Of a stretch of DNA of 64,000 nt, positions 27,011 through 35,234 are shown piece by piece. A program made the translations under genes and the position numbers. Under the pieces are notes generated by a model. That model was not told the DNA's origin and searched no databases. It saw only the letters and a list, made by a program, of their open reading frames with translations. Position 1 is the stretch's first letter. Every line of letters begins with the position of its first letter. The stretch covers positions 124,001-188,000 of the forward strand of contig NZ_JAZHOH010000002.1 of assembly GCF_040419245.1 (NCBI RefSeq), in the 5' to 3' direction. Source of the stretch: Ewingella sp. CoE-038-23 (GTDB lineage: Bacteria > Pseudomonadota > Gammaproteobacteria > Enterobacterales > Enterobacteriaceae).

Positions 27011-29152
27011 TTACTTCTTACGCCAAACCGTTAACTGGGCCACGGTGTGCTGATATTTACGCGCCGTCTCGCGGATCACAAAAGGCACATCCATTGGCGG
27101 CTGCGCTTCTTCAAAGTCACTCGACAGCAGGCGCTGCAAGGCTTGGTGAGTGGTCAGGGCTTCGCCATTCTCACGCACGCCCCCCAGCCAATTCTCCTTC
27201 GGCGTAAACTCTTCCAGCCAGGTGTATGGCGAAGAGAGCATCAGAATGCCGCCGGGACGGATCATAGTGACAACGTCACGCAAGAAACGCTTCGGCTCGC
27301 GCAGGCGGTCAATCAAATTGGACGCCAACACCAGATCGTAAGGCTCTTTCTGCGGCTTAAGGTTACAGGCGTCGCCCTGCGAGAAGCGCACCTTTGCAGC
27401 CAGCTCAGCACTTAGCCCGACATCCGATAAACGAGCGTGACAGTACTCCATCAGCTCGCCCTCTTCCTGAATCAAATAGCGCAGCTCTTCCCCGGCGGCC
27501 AGCGACAGTGCCACGTCAATGAAGCGCGCCGAATAGTCCAGACCGGTGACCTGGTCAAACGTGCGGGCCAGCTCAAAGCTGGCGCGACCGGTGGCGCAGC
27601 CGATATCCAAAGCGCGCTGGCGTTTATCACAGAGTTTTTCAGCGATGGCGACCAATGCGCAGGCATAATTATCCACGCCGAAATAGGATTTACCGTATTG
27701 GAAATCAAGGTATTGCGACACCAAGGTGTCAGTTTCGTACGGATTCACAATCTGTTTTTCCTGATGAGTAGACACCACGTAGCGAAAGCCCGCGTGTTGG
27801 AAGAAATGCCGACGGAAGGCGTAGCGCGACGAGCGCAAGGCTTCATTGCCGGTAGAAATCCAGCTGCCGCCCTTGATGATGGAATGCTTGCCATCAAAGG
27901 TTGGCGTAGAAAAATCGTCATATAGCGGGTGGACGCGGAAACCCGAAAAACCGCCAATTGGGGTGGTCGTCCACTGCCAGACATTGCCGACCACGTCGTA
28001 AAAATCCCCTTGCGAGAACTGGTCTACCGGGCAGGAAGAGGCCCACCACGCCAGATTAATATTGCCCGGCGCCTGTTGCCAGTCTGGCTGGTCGCCCTCA
28101 ACCTGGTCGCGTAAAACGTACCATTCGGCCTCGGTCGGCAACTGGATAGACTTACCGGTTTCATCCGCCTTCCAGCGGCAGAACGCGGCAGCTTCCAGCT
28201 GGTTCACCTCGGCAGGCCAGTCCCACGGCATGGAGATCTCTTCCGCCATCAGGCGCAGCTTCAAAGATTCAGGCGAGGCGAGATCGCCCACCCAAAATGT
28301 CGGGCAGACTGCCTGCGCAAAATCGCGCCACCCTTGCCCTTCTTCATCCCACCAGTCGTTATTTTGATAACCACCGGCCTGAATAAACTCAAAGAACTCG
28401 GCATTGCTGACCAGCATTTTGCTGGCTTTAAAAGGTTTTACCTCGGTCTTGAACGAACCATATTCGTTATCCCAGCCGTAAGTATCATCCGTTTTGCCCA
28501 AAGTGATCTCGCCACCTTTTTGCGAAACCAATGAGTTCGCCGGAACTTCGCCACGTTCGGTTCTCGATTGAGGACAGACAGGCCAGTGCGCCTGCGGCTT
28601 CACCCACTCAATCGGCAACTGGCGGATCAACACGCTGGAGGTTTCGAGGTGAATGCGTTCATGCTCGATACCCATCAAAATCACCCACGCCGGGCTTTCC
28701 CAGTCCAAAGGCAATTCAAGGGGCATCTCTTTGATAAACTGAGTAATGAGCGAGTGAACCTTGCCACGATAGTCGCGCAATTGCTCCACGCTCGGCCAGC
28801 TGTAGTGATTGTTATCAAGATCGTCCCAGCTCATTTCATCCACGCCGATAGCCAGCATGGCTTCAATTTCATCATCAATGCGCTGCTTAATCAGCCCCGC
28901 GGCCATCAGCTTATTAATGTAGAAAGTGGCGGTATGGCCGAAGTAGAAAATCAGCGGGTGACGCAGCGAAATGGCCTTATTGAAGTAAGCGCGCTCGTCG
29001 TCCAGACAGTCGAAAAGACGCTCATACAGTGCCCAAGTCTGCTGAAAATAGTTGAGGATCTCCTGTCGTTTTTCCTCTGAACTGCGACTACTTAAATACA
29101 GAGTCTGTGTCGGCGCAGGCAACCCGGTGGTCGCCGTTTTTGTTAAATTCAT
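27011..29152 (-). CDS. ovoA: Ovothiol synthase OvoA (5-histidylcysteine sulfoxide synthase with methyltransferase domain)
   Basis: 713 residues from ATG 29152, with GGAGA upstream. Three parts in order: an N-terminal DinB-like domain with the iron motif H-x3-H-x-E (EHERIHLETS) near residue 180; a formylglycine-type sulfoxide synthase domain (LPTEAEWYVLRDQ, GNVWQWTTTPI and GGSWISTGNEALRSSRYAFR); and a C-terminal SAM methyltransferase (ALDIGCATGRASFEL). This is the bifunctional OvoA that joins cysteine to the 5-position of histidine with oxygen and later N-methylates the product to ovothiol, a redox thiol. No C-S lyase (OvoB) gene is adjacent. Monocistronic. Confidence 0.93.
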   Translation of the reverse strand: MNLTKTATTGLPAPTQTLYLSSRSSEEKRQEILNYFQQTWALYERLFDCLDDERAYFNKAISLRHPLIFYFGHTATFYINKLMAAGLIKQRIDDEIEAMLAIGVDEMSWDDLDNNHYSWPSVEQLRDYRGKVHSLITQFIKEMPLELPLDWESPAWVILMGIEHERIHLETSSVLIRQLPIEWVKPQAHWPVCPQSRTERGEVPANSLVSQKGGEITLGKTDDTYGWDNEYGSFKTEVKPFKASKMLVSNAEFFEFIQAGGYQNNDWWDEEGQGWRDFAQAVCPTFWVGDLASPESLKLRLMAEEISMPWDWPAEVNQLEAAAFCRWKADETGKSIQLPTEAEWYVLRDQVEGDQPDWQQAPGNINLAWWASSCPVDQFSQGDFYDVVGNVWQWTTTPIGGFSGFRVHPLYDDFSTPTFDGKHSIIKGGSWISTGNEALRSSRYAFRRHFFQHAGFRYVVSTHQEKQIVNPYETDTLVSQYLDFQYGKSYFGVDNYACALVAIAEKLCDKRQRALDIGCATGRASFELARTFDQVTGLDYSARFIDVALSLAAGEELRYLIQEEGELMEYCHARLSDVGLSAELAAKVRFSQGDACNLKPQKEPYDLVLASNLIDRLREPKRFLRDVVTMIRPGGILMLSSPYTWLEEFTPKENWLGGVRENGEALTTHQALQRLLSSDFEEAQPPMDVPFVIRETARKYQHTVAQLTVWRKK

Positions 29153-29320
29153 TATTATTCTCTCCGTTCTCTGACCATGCAAAGTACAGAGCAAAGTCTA
29201 GCATTAATTCATTTCATACCGGTTTCATGAGAAATTCTGTCACACTTTAAATTCTGAGTTTGAGGAGGGCAAAAAGGGTCTAATTGTTCGCAAAAGCCTG
29301 ACGTCAAAACAAGCAAAGGG

Positions 29321-29656
29321 CTAGGGGCTCTTGATGAGAGTAATGAGAAATGCGGTGTATCCTTCGCTGGCGTCATCGTTGATGTTTTCGATAGCGCGGT
29401 CATTATTGGCCTTGAGATCGGCATCGGCTTGGTAATATCTCAATGAGTCCCAGCGGGTATTCGAATCAGGCTGAAAGCCAGGATTATGCCAGTGGCCCCC
29501 TTCCACGGTCCCGACGAAAAATTCTTTAAGGGTGGCTTCTTCACAGACTTCTCTCGCAGCATGAGGAGATAGAGCCATGCATGAATCACCTTTAAGTTCG
29601 AAGAACTTAGCCCCCTCATGATACAAAGTATCCTGTCTAAACAGTTTCCCTGTCAT
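29321..29656 (-). CDS. Second colicin E5-type immunity protein (diverged duplicate)
   Basis: 111 residues, aligning along its whole length with the immunity protein encoded just upstream (shared LSPxAAxEVCEEAT, GGHWxNPGF and NNDRAIENINDDA, then EGYTAF). It differs at the face likely to touch the toxin (KEFFVGTV against RRGIFIGAI). It has no toxin of its own in the window. The gap from the first immunity gene is 94 bp and holds a hairpin. It may protect against a related E5-type toxin made by competitors. No lysis gene follows it. Confidence 0.85.
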   Translation of the reverse strand: MTGKLFRQDTLYHEGAKFFELKGDSCMALSPHAAREVCEEATLKEFFVGTVEGGHWHNPGFQPDSNTRWDSLRYYQADADLKANNDRAIENINDDASEGYTAFLITLIKSP

Positions 29657-29699
29657 TGATATTTCCCTTAAACATAAAAAGCTAGCAGATCATTGAAAT

Positions 29700-29727
29700 A
29701 CGCCCAACAATAAGAATTATTGGGCGT
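29700..29727. terminator. Hairpin between the two immunity genes
   Basis: ACGCCCAA and TTGGGCGT arms make a perfect 8-bp stem. Only a short T run follows on the minus strand, so it may attenuate rather than fully stop transcription from the colicin into the second immunity gene. Confidence 0.5.
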
Positions 29728-29750
29728 CCTAATGACAAAAACTTGAAGCT

Positions 29751-30077
29751 CTAGATCAGAGTAATAATAAACGCCGTGTACCCTTCTCTGGCATCATCGT
29801 TGATGTTTTCGATTGCGCGATCATTATTGGTCTTAAGATCGGCATCGGCTTGGTAATATTTTAATGAGTCCCAATTGGTGTTCATATCAGGTTTAAACCC
29901 CGGATTGAGCCAATGTCCACCTTCAATTGCCCCAATAAAAATACCTCTGCGAGTTGCTTCTTCACAGACCTCTGTTGCTGCTTTCGGGGATAGTTTCATG
30001 CGCGCATCGCCATCCAATAGGAAAAAATCGGCTGCATCTTCATAGAGAATTTTGTGACTAAATTGTCTTTGACTCAT
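29751..30077 (-). CDS. Colicin E5-type immunity protein
   Basis: 108 residues from ATG 30077, whose ATGA overlaps the colicin stop; GGGGGAA lies upstream. The C-terminal 83 residues match the E5 immunity protein pattern (MKLSPKAAxEVC, GGHWLNPGF and ENI-x-DD, then GYTAFIITL). The first 25 residues (SQRQFSHKILYEDAADFFLL) are an extension absent from the classical 83-residue protein but shared with the neighbouring duplicate. It should bind and block the tRNase domain of the colicin. The overlap ensures co-translation. Confidence 0.93.
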   Translation of the reverse strand: MSQRQFSHKILYEDAADFFLLDGDARMKLSPKAATEVCEEATRRGIFIGAIEGGHWLNPGFKPDMNTNWDSLKYYQADADLKTNNDRAIENINDDAREGYTAFIITLI

Positions 30078-31843
30078 TTTTGATTCCCCCAAAAAATCCT
30101 ACTGTCATCAGCCCAATCTGGATCAGTTTTATCACTTACTTGAGTCACTTCTTTTGTTCGGTCATTAATGACGACGTATTTTCCCGGCGCGCCATACACG
30201 GATGCCGAATCATCCCTTCCCAAAAAATCTGGAGGGGTCTTTTTAGGTCCGCGTTGATCAACAGAGAGCCCCTTAGGTCCTTTCGAAACTGCATCTCTGA
30301 TATCTTGTTCTGTCCACCCCCTCTTGCCCATTTGCTTTCTTATTTTATCATCAATGGTAAAGTCAGTCGGCTTATCCTTATTCTCTTCCTTTATTTTGTC
30401 CCGATTACTTTCCGCATTATTTCTATCCTGTTCAGCATGATAGCGTGTGCCAGAAGCTGAGTTTAAAGCCTCCTGCGCCGCAATAATTTCGTTTTGGCTG
30501 GCAATCAACTGCTGTCGCAGTTTTTCATACTCAGCAATAGTGGCATTTTTATAACCATTACCGACGATGACGCCATCTTGGTCTGGCCCGCTAACATCCC
30601 CCCATTGCAATACATTACTGACATAAGCCGCACCGCCCATACTTAATAACTGGCCGAGACTTTCTCTAGTATCAATAGTGGCAGTCGCTTCAAAACTTAC
30701 TCCTCCGCCGCTATAACTTGGCACGGAAAGAAATTGTGATGATGTCGAAGTAATTGGATGGGTTATTGGATCGGCTAATGCCAGTCCCTCAGGCGTATTT
30801 TTTATCCTGTCTAATACACTTTGCTTTTGGATTAAATTTTCTTGTGCATAATTTAGCGCTTCGTTCGCTTGATAGAGTCTTCGTTCAGCGACGTCTACAG
30901 GATGTCCGGAATCCCACTGTGCCTGCCGCCTTTCGAACTCTGCTTGCAGTTCTTTAATCTGCTGTACCGTTAATACTGGCGTTACCGAAATATAAATTGG
31001 ATCTGTCTTAGCTTCAGGTGGGAAATAGATAATGGCATCACTTACATTTCCTCCAGAAGCGAATATCTGTTGCTGGGTTAAAGGTGCATTTCTGACTTCA
31101 TGTAAATTGGTCGCTGGTTTTTGAGGCGCAGCAGACAATGGAGTGCCTACGTTAATATGAATATCCGGCATTCCATGGACAATGCTTGCCGTATAGACAC
31201 CAGGACGACCGCTGGGTTTAGCTGCCACCACTGGCACATTAAGTGGCAGAGAGGGCGCACTCACCAGCGCACTCATCTGTTGATTGTTCTGAATAAGATC
31301 CGTAACTCTAGCATCAACTAATGTAGCAGTCTGAGTAGGAAGTTGCGTGTAAGGGGTTTTAGTAACCATATTTGCAGGCAACGTAGTAAAAATATGCGGA
31401 ACCATCGACATATCATCAGGAGCGATTTTAGAGGGTGTAACCGCTTGAACCACGATCCCCCATAGAGAGCCGCGCCACAACATACCGGCAACTGGCGCTG
31501 AGATGGGTTTCAATTTTGCAAAAGCCTCTGCTATAGCTTGTTGAATTGTCTGTGATTTTAGAAACGTAAAGCCCCATAAACCATCAACTAAGGATAGCGT
31601 TGTTGGTGCACCCAAAACCATTGAGGCCTGTGCTTCGGGAAATAAGGTGAGATTAACTGAGGGAACTGATGAGGTTACATTGTCACGACCGCCGTCTCCT
31701 CCCTGAAACGAGCTTGTATTTGATGAGCTACTATCAGGCGTATGGTGTGTTATATCGCCACGATTATCAGACGTTGTTGAGGTGCCATCTCCATTATCAT
31801 GAGTATGCCCCCCAAGATTATTATCATTGTATCCACCACTCAT
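30074..31843 (-). CDS. Colicin E5-like tRNA-cleaving bacteriocin
   Basis: 589 residues from ATG 31843, with AAGGAGAA seven bases upstream; the earlier ATG at 31879 lacks a site. A Gly/Ser/Asn-rich N-terminus begins MSGG, as in E-group colicins. Residues 70-320 form a colicin/S-pyocin translocation domain (GMPDIHINV). Two long coiled-coil stretches flank a globular tip at about 370-450, the likely receptor-binding hairpin. The last 100 residues match the E5 nuclease (QMGKRGWTEQDIRDAVSKGP, PKKTPPDFLGRDD, then YVVINDRTKEVTQVSDKTDP), which cuts anticodons of tRNAs reading with queuine. Toxin, translocation and receptor parts come from different families. Confidence 0.93.
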   Translation of the reverse strand: MSGGYNDNNLGGHTHDNGDGTSTTSDNRGDITHHTPDSSSSNTSSFQGGDGGRDNVTSSVPSVNLTLFPEAQASMVLGAPTTLSLVDGLWGFTFLKSQTIQQAIAEAFAKLKPISAPVAGMLWRGSLWGIVVQAVTPSKIAPDDMSMVPHIFTTLPANMVTKTPYTQLPTQTATLVDARVTDLIQNNQQMSALVSAPSLPLNVPVVAAKPSGRPGVYTASIVHGMPDIHINVGTPLSAAPQKPATNLHEVRNAPLTQQQIFASGGNVSDAIIYFPPEAKTDPIYISVTPVLTVQQIKELQAEFERRQAQWDSGHPVDVAERRLYQANEALNYAQENLIQKQSVLDRIKNTPEGLALADPITHPITSTSSQFLSVPSYSGGGVSFEATATIDTRESLGQLLSMGGAAYVSNVLQWGDVSGPDQDGVIVGNGYKNATIAEYEKLRQQLIASQNEIIAAQEALNSASGTRYHAEQDRNNAESNRDKIKEENKDKPTDFTIDDKIRKQMGKRGWTEQDIRDAVSKGPKGLSVDQRGPKKTPPDFLGRDDSASVYGAPGKYVVINDRTKEVTQVSDKTDPDWADDSRIFWGNQK

Positions 31844-31876
31844 TATATATTTCTCCTTTAAGTACAAAGACAACTT

Positions 31877-31896
31877 CACTGTTTATCCAATCAGTA
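31877..31896. promoter_or_regulatory. Probable LexA site upstream of the colicin gene
   Basis: Read on the minus strand, the 20-mer TACTGATTGGATAAACAGTG keeps the essential CTG-N10-CAG core and has one mismatch in the CTGT/ACAG form. Its near edge lies 33 bases upstream of the start codon at 31843, where E-group colicins have their SOS operator. Confidence 0.6.
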
Positions 31897-31923
31897 AGTT
31901 AAAGGAGTTATAGGCACACATCA

Positions 31924-31942
31924 AATGATAATAATTATCATT
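31924..31942. promoter_or_regulatory. Fur box upstream of the colicin gene
   Basis: AATGATAATAATTATCATT is a 19-bp palindrome, symmetric except for its centre base, and closely matches the Fur consensus GATAATGATAATCATTATC. It lies 80 bases upstream of the colicin start, so toxin synthesis is probably raised when iron is low. Confidence 0.85.
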
Positions 31943-32096
31943 TTCATATTTGCGATAGGGCTCAAAACTGTAAATGTCGCTAGTGAAAATGTGGGGAAAA
32001 AGCTGCGAGCTGGAGCAGATTAAGCCATGTATACAGCAAGCGCTATTTGCATGGAAATAACGCCATAGGCAACTGTTAGTAAAGAAATAGAGGACA

Positions 32097-33209
32097 TCAA
32101 CCCACCATAAAAAGCAGCGATCGTTCGCTAATTTGTAGCGATTCGCCTTGATAACGGTGGTGGAGGCTTTGGTAGGAGTCGCTGGAAATTATCCGCTCGA
32201 TGTCTGCGGACAGGACTTCTAGCGCCTGTTTCATCTGCGGTAAATAGTCGTGTGTGTCGTAGACGCGGTCGATGCCTTCCAGCGAGTGATTCATGATTTT
32301 ACGCGCCACGTCGTTGGCGATATTGAGGGAGGCAAGCTTGGATCGGGCCGTTCGGCGCAAATCACGAGTGGTGAAAGCCTCGATGCCCAGCCCTCTTTCT
32401 GCGCGGACCATTCTGCGCAAAGCCTGGGTGATCGCCCCGCGCGATAAAGGTTTTTGCGGGTCCGAAGGCGAAGGCACCAGCCACGGACTGTCGGCCGGAC
32501 TGGCTTCCAACAGGGCATTGACGCAGCGAGTCATCATTGCGGTAAGGGGTAAACTGTGGTCACGGTGGGACTTATTTCTCTGCCCCTGACGCCACAAACC
32601 AATGGTTAAATGAAACTCGTCTTTGCGTGCGCGAACCACTTCGTCAGGTCGCCTGGCGGTGAGCAAGCAGAGGCGCAAAGCCCAGCGGCACTGCTCTGAA
32701 ATATCCCATAAATCAAGACCATGCCAGAAAATCCAGATTTCTGCGTCGGTCAACGATCGCTCTCTTGGCGGCGTATTTCGGCCGCCGACGTCTCGCCGTT
32801 TCATCGAGCCAATTGGAGAATGTTCGATATAACCTTGGGTTTCCGCCCAGCTCATAAACTGTTTGCACAGAGCAAAAACGCGCTTGGCTTCGGCAATTTT
32901 TCCGTCGGCCAGCAGCACGTTAAACAGCCGGTTGAGCCGCAGGCGCGTCACTTTATTCAGCGGCAGCGAACCAATCATCGGCAGCACGTGTTTAAGCAGA
33001 GAGGAAATAGCAATTTCCGGGCGACGCCGCGTGATCATCAGCGACAGTCTGATCCACACTTTCATCACCTGCTCGACGGTGGCGTTCCCCTCTTCTTCCA
33101 TATTATCCAGCTCGGTCAGCGGCGCATTCTTGATCTGGTTAAGAAAAAGGATCACATGACGGCCAACCTGATCGGCGGCGATGTCGGGTTCTGTCACGGC
33201 TTGGTTCAT
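32097..33209 (-). CDS. Tyrosine recombinase (phage-type integrase)
   Basis: 370 residues. The C-terminal catalytic domain has Arg186/187 (TARRPDE), Arg285/286 in RDLRRT, where the usual HxLR histidine is Arg, then H308 and nucleophile Y317 (MNHSLEGIDRVYDTHDY). A core-binding helical domain comes first. The set is that of a working integrase of the P4/phage type with one changed active-site residue. It lies directly upstream of the colicin on the same strand and may have brought it in, but no tRNA gene or attachment repeat is visible on either side. Confidence 0.88.
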   Translation of the reverse strand: MNQAVTEPDIAADQVGRHVILFLNQIKNAPLTELDNMEEEGNATVEQVMKVWIRLSLMITRRRPEIAISSLLKHVLPMIGSLPLNKVTRLRLNRLFNVLLADGKIAEAKRVFALCKQFMSWAETQGYIEHSPIGSMKRRDVGGRNTPPRERSLTDAEIWIFWHGLDLWDISEQCRWALRLCLLTARRPDEVVRARKDEFHLTIGLWRQGQRNKSHRDHSLPLTAMMTRCVNALLEASPADSPWLVPSPSDPQKPLSRGAITQALRRMVRAERGLGIEAFTTRDLRRTARSKLASLNIANDVARKIMNHSLEGIDRVYDTHDYLPQMKQALEVLSADIERIISSDSYQSLHHRYQGESLQISERSLLFMVG

Positions 33210-33279
33210 TCAGGTAATTTCTACAGGCAAAAGTCCGGTGCGCAGTTATAACAACTTCAGTAAACCGAGGCAAACCTTT

Positions 33280-33310
33280 GTGACTCCAGACCTATTAAGT
33301 CTGGAGTCAC
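33280..33310. repeat. Perfect 12-bp inverted repeat
   Basis: GTGACTCCAGAC, then a 7-base loop, then GTCTGGAGTCAC. It lies between the divergent integrase and ABC operon. There is no T tract, so it is not a standard terminator; it could be a recombinase or regulator site. Confidence 0.6.
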
Positions 33311-33415
33311 TGAGAATGCGAATCGCCAATATTAGGCAGCTCAGCTGCATCAATTTAACCAAGGCTTTTGGCGATCATAGTCCCAAAAATGCCAATTTAT
33401 TTTGATTTCACTTCG

Positions 33416-33441
33416 TATTGATATGTTATAACATAACAATA
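33416..33441. promoter_or_regulatory. Zur-like operator of the FecBCD-type transporter
   Basis: TATTGATATGTTA and TAACATAACAATA form a 26-bp palindrome with one mismatched pair. The core TGTTATAACATAACA differs from the gamma-proteobacterial Zur core TGTTATANTATAACA at one base. It lies 24 bases before the first gene of the operon, which points to zinc control. Confidence 0.65.
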
Positions 33442-33465
33442 TCATCTTTTGACAAACCTATTGCC

Positions 33466-34248
33466 ATGTCCACTCCCAACGTTCTTAGCATTGAAGGCCT
33501 AAGTATCTGCACGCAGCGCAACAACCTGTTAATTAGCGGAGTAAATTTCCAGCTCGACGCAGGGGAATGTTTAGCGGTGATCGGGCCGAATGGCAGTGGT
33601 AAATCGACTTTACTTCGCGCCCTGACCAGCGAACTCGTGCCAAGCGAAGGAAGCATTTTGCTCAACGGTCAGCCGTTGGCCAGCTTCTCGCGGCAAGAGC
33701 GCGCCAAGCTTATTGCGATTGTGGCGCAGGACGATCCGCCCGATCAGCGACTGCTGGTTGAAGACTATGTCGCCCTCGGCCGCATTCCCCATCATCACTG
33801 CTGCACGCCCCTTCATCATCGGCGTTGTATTGAGCGCGCACTGGTGGATACCAAACTGGAACATTTGCGCCATCGACTGATCGGGTCACTCTCCGGCGGA
33901 GAAAAACAGCGCGCCGCCTTGGCTCGCGCTTTTGCCCAAACTCCGCAATTGTTGCTGCTCGATGAACCGACCAATCATCTCGACCCATTAAGCCGCGCGA
34001 CGCTTTTGTCGCTGGTGCGCAGCAAGGGAATTTCGACCATCGCCGTGCTGCATGATTTGCCTCTTATCGAACCTTTCGCCGATCGCGTCGTAGTGATGCA
34101 AAAAGGCAGGCTGGTGATCTGGGGTTACCCCGAAATCGCGCTGTCTGCTCAAATAATAAACCGCGTGTTCGGCATGGAAAGTTACACCGTCACCCACCCT
34201 ATTACCGGCAATTCTTTACGCATTTTTGAAGCGCCTTTGTGCGCTTAA
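33466..34248 (+). CDS. FecE/BtuD-type ABC transporter ATP-binding protein
   Basis: 260 residues from ATG 33466; the longer reading from 33418 would begin inside the palindromic operator. Motifs: Walker A GPNGSGKST, Q-loop IVAQDDPPDQ, signature LSGGEKQR, Walker B LLLLDEPTNHLD, H-loop AVLHD. The pattern is that of ATPases serving siderophore, haem and B12 importers. It is first in an operon with a binding protein and a FecCD permease. The Zur-like site upstream suggests a zinc-related cargo, such as a metallophore, rather than ferric siderophore; that is inference. Confidence 0.92.
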   Translation: MSTPNVLSIEGLSICTQRNNLLISGVNFQLDAGECLAVIGPNGSGKSTLLRALTSELVPSEGSILLNGQPLASFSRQERAKLIAIVAQDDPPDQRLLVEDYVALGRIPHHHCCTPLHHRRCIERALVDTKLEHLRHRLIGSLSGGEKQRAALARAFAQTPQLLLLDEPTNHLDPLSRATLLSLVRSKGISTIAVLHDLPLIEPFADRVVVMQKGRLVIWGYPEIALSAQIINRVFGMESYTVTHPITGNSLRIFEAPLCA

Positions 34249-34275
34249 TGTTTTACTTTTCTCTAGGACAACCTC

Positions 34276-35232
34276 ATGAAAAAACTCGCCTTTCTGTTGC
34301 CCGGTTTACTGTTCTCCAGTTTGACCTTTGCCAGCGGCTTCCCGGTTACGGTGGACAGCTGCGGCCAGCCGCTGACTTTTACTCAGGCCCCGCAGCGCGC
34401 CGTGATCAACGATTTAAATATGTCGGAAATGGCTTTTGCTTTAGGTTTGCAAAGCCATATTGTTGGCGTGACTGGGATTAGCGGCTGGTACAAAGTGACG
34501 CCAGAATTCAAGATTCAGCAGGGAAATATCCCCGAACTGGCTGCCAAATACCCCTCTTTAGAAACTCTGGTTGCCGTCGCCCCTGACCTGTTTTTCGCCG
34601 GTTGGAACTATGGCATGAAATTGGGCGGCGACGTCACACCACAGTCGCTCGCCCACTACGGGGTGAAAACGCTGGTGCTGACCGAAAGCTGTATTTTTGT
34701 CGACAAGCATCGCCCGCGCGCCAGCATGGATTTGCTGTATGGCGACGAGTTGAAGCTGGGCGAAATTTTCGGCAAACGCGAAGAGGCGCAAAAATTGGTC
34801 GATGGCTGGAAAGCTCGCGTCGCAGCCGTGCAACAGAAGATAGGTAAACAGAAAGCGCTAAAAGTTTTTGTGTATGACTCCGGCGAGGACAAGCCCTTCA
34901 CCAGCGGGAAATACGCCATGCCGACGGCAATTATTGAAGCCGCCGGGGGTAAAAACATTATGGACAATCTGGACGCCAGTTGGACCACCACCTCATGGGA
35001 GAGCGTGGCAACCCAAGAGCCGGATGTGATTGTGTTGCTGGATTACCAGACCGGCGGCGGCGCGGCGGCCTTACAGCATTTCCTCGAATCTCACCCATTA
35101 ATGAAGGAGACGCCCGCGGTTAAAAATCATCGCTATGTGAAGTTGCAGTACAGCGAATTGACGCCGGGTCCGGCGAATATTGACGCAGTGGAAAAACTCG
35201 CCAAGGTGCTTTACACGGACACAAAGCGTTGA
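34276..35232 (+). CDS. FecB/BtuF-type periplasmic binding protein
   Basis: 318 residues. The signal peptide (MKKLAFLLPGLLFSSLTFA) is cut before SGFPV. It is a helical-backbone class III binding protein: APQRAVINDLNMSEMAFALGL, LETLVAVAPDLFFAGW, and a C-terminal lobe ending AVEKLAKVLYTDTK. Members carry iron-siderophores, haem, B12 or free metals to the FecCD/BtuC channel. The cargo cannot be read from the sequence. Its stop overlaps the start region of the permease gene. Confidence 0.92.
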   Translation: MKKLAFLLPGLLFSSLTFASGFPVTVDSCGQPLTFTQAPQRAVINDLNMSEMAFALGLQSHIVGVTGISGWYKVTPEFKIQQGNIPELAAKYPSLETLVAVAPDLFFAGWNYGMKLGGDVTPQSLAHYGVKTLVLTESCIFVDKHRPRASMDLLYGDELKLGEIFGKREEAQKLVDGWKARVAAVQQKIGKQKALKVFVYDSGEDKPFTSGKYAMPTAIIEAAGGKNIMDNLDASWTTTSWESVATQEPDVIVLLDYQTGGGAAALQHFLESHPLMKETPAVKNHRYVKLQYSELTPGPANIDAVEKLAKVLYTDTKR

Positions 35233-35234
35233 AA

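Noticed and set aside
29195..29320. Search for a colicin lysis (release) gene after the immunity genes
   Set aside because: No small frame with signal peptide and lipobox exists between the second immunity gene and ovoA on the minus strand.
33280..33310. 12-bp inverted repeat considered as terminator
   Set aside because: No T tract on either strand and both flanking genes read away from it; kept only as a repeat.
32000..33420. tRNA gene or attachment repeats next to the integrase
   Set aside because: No T-arm pattern (GGTTCRANTCC or its complement) and no obvious direct repeat was found around the integrase.
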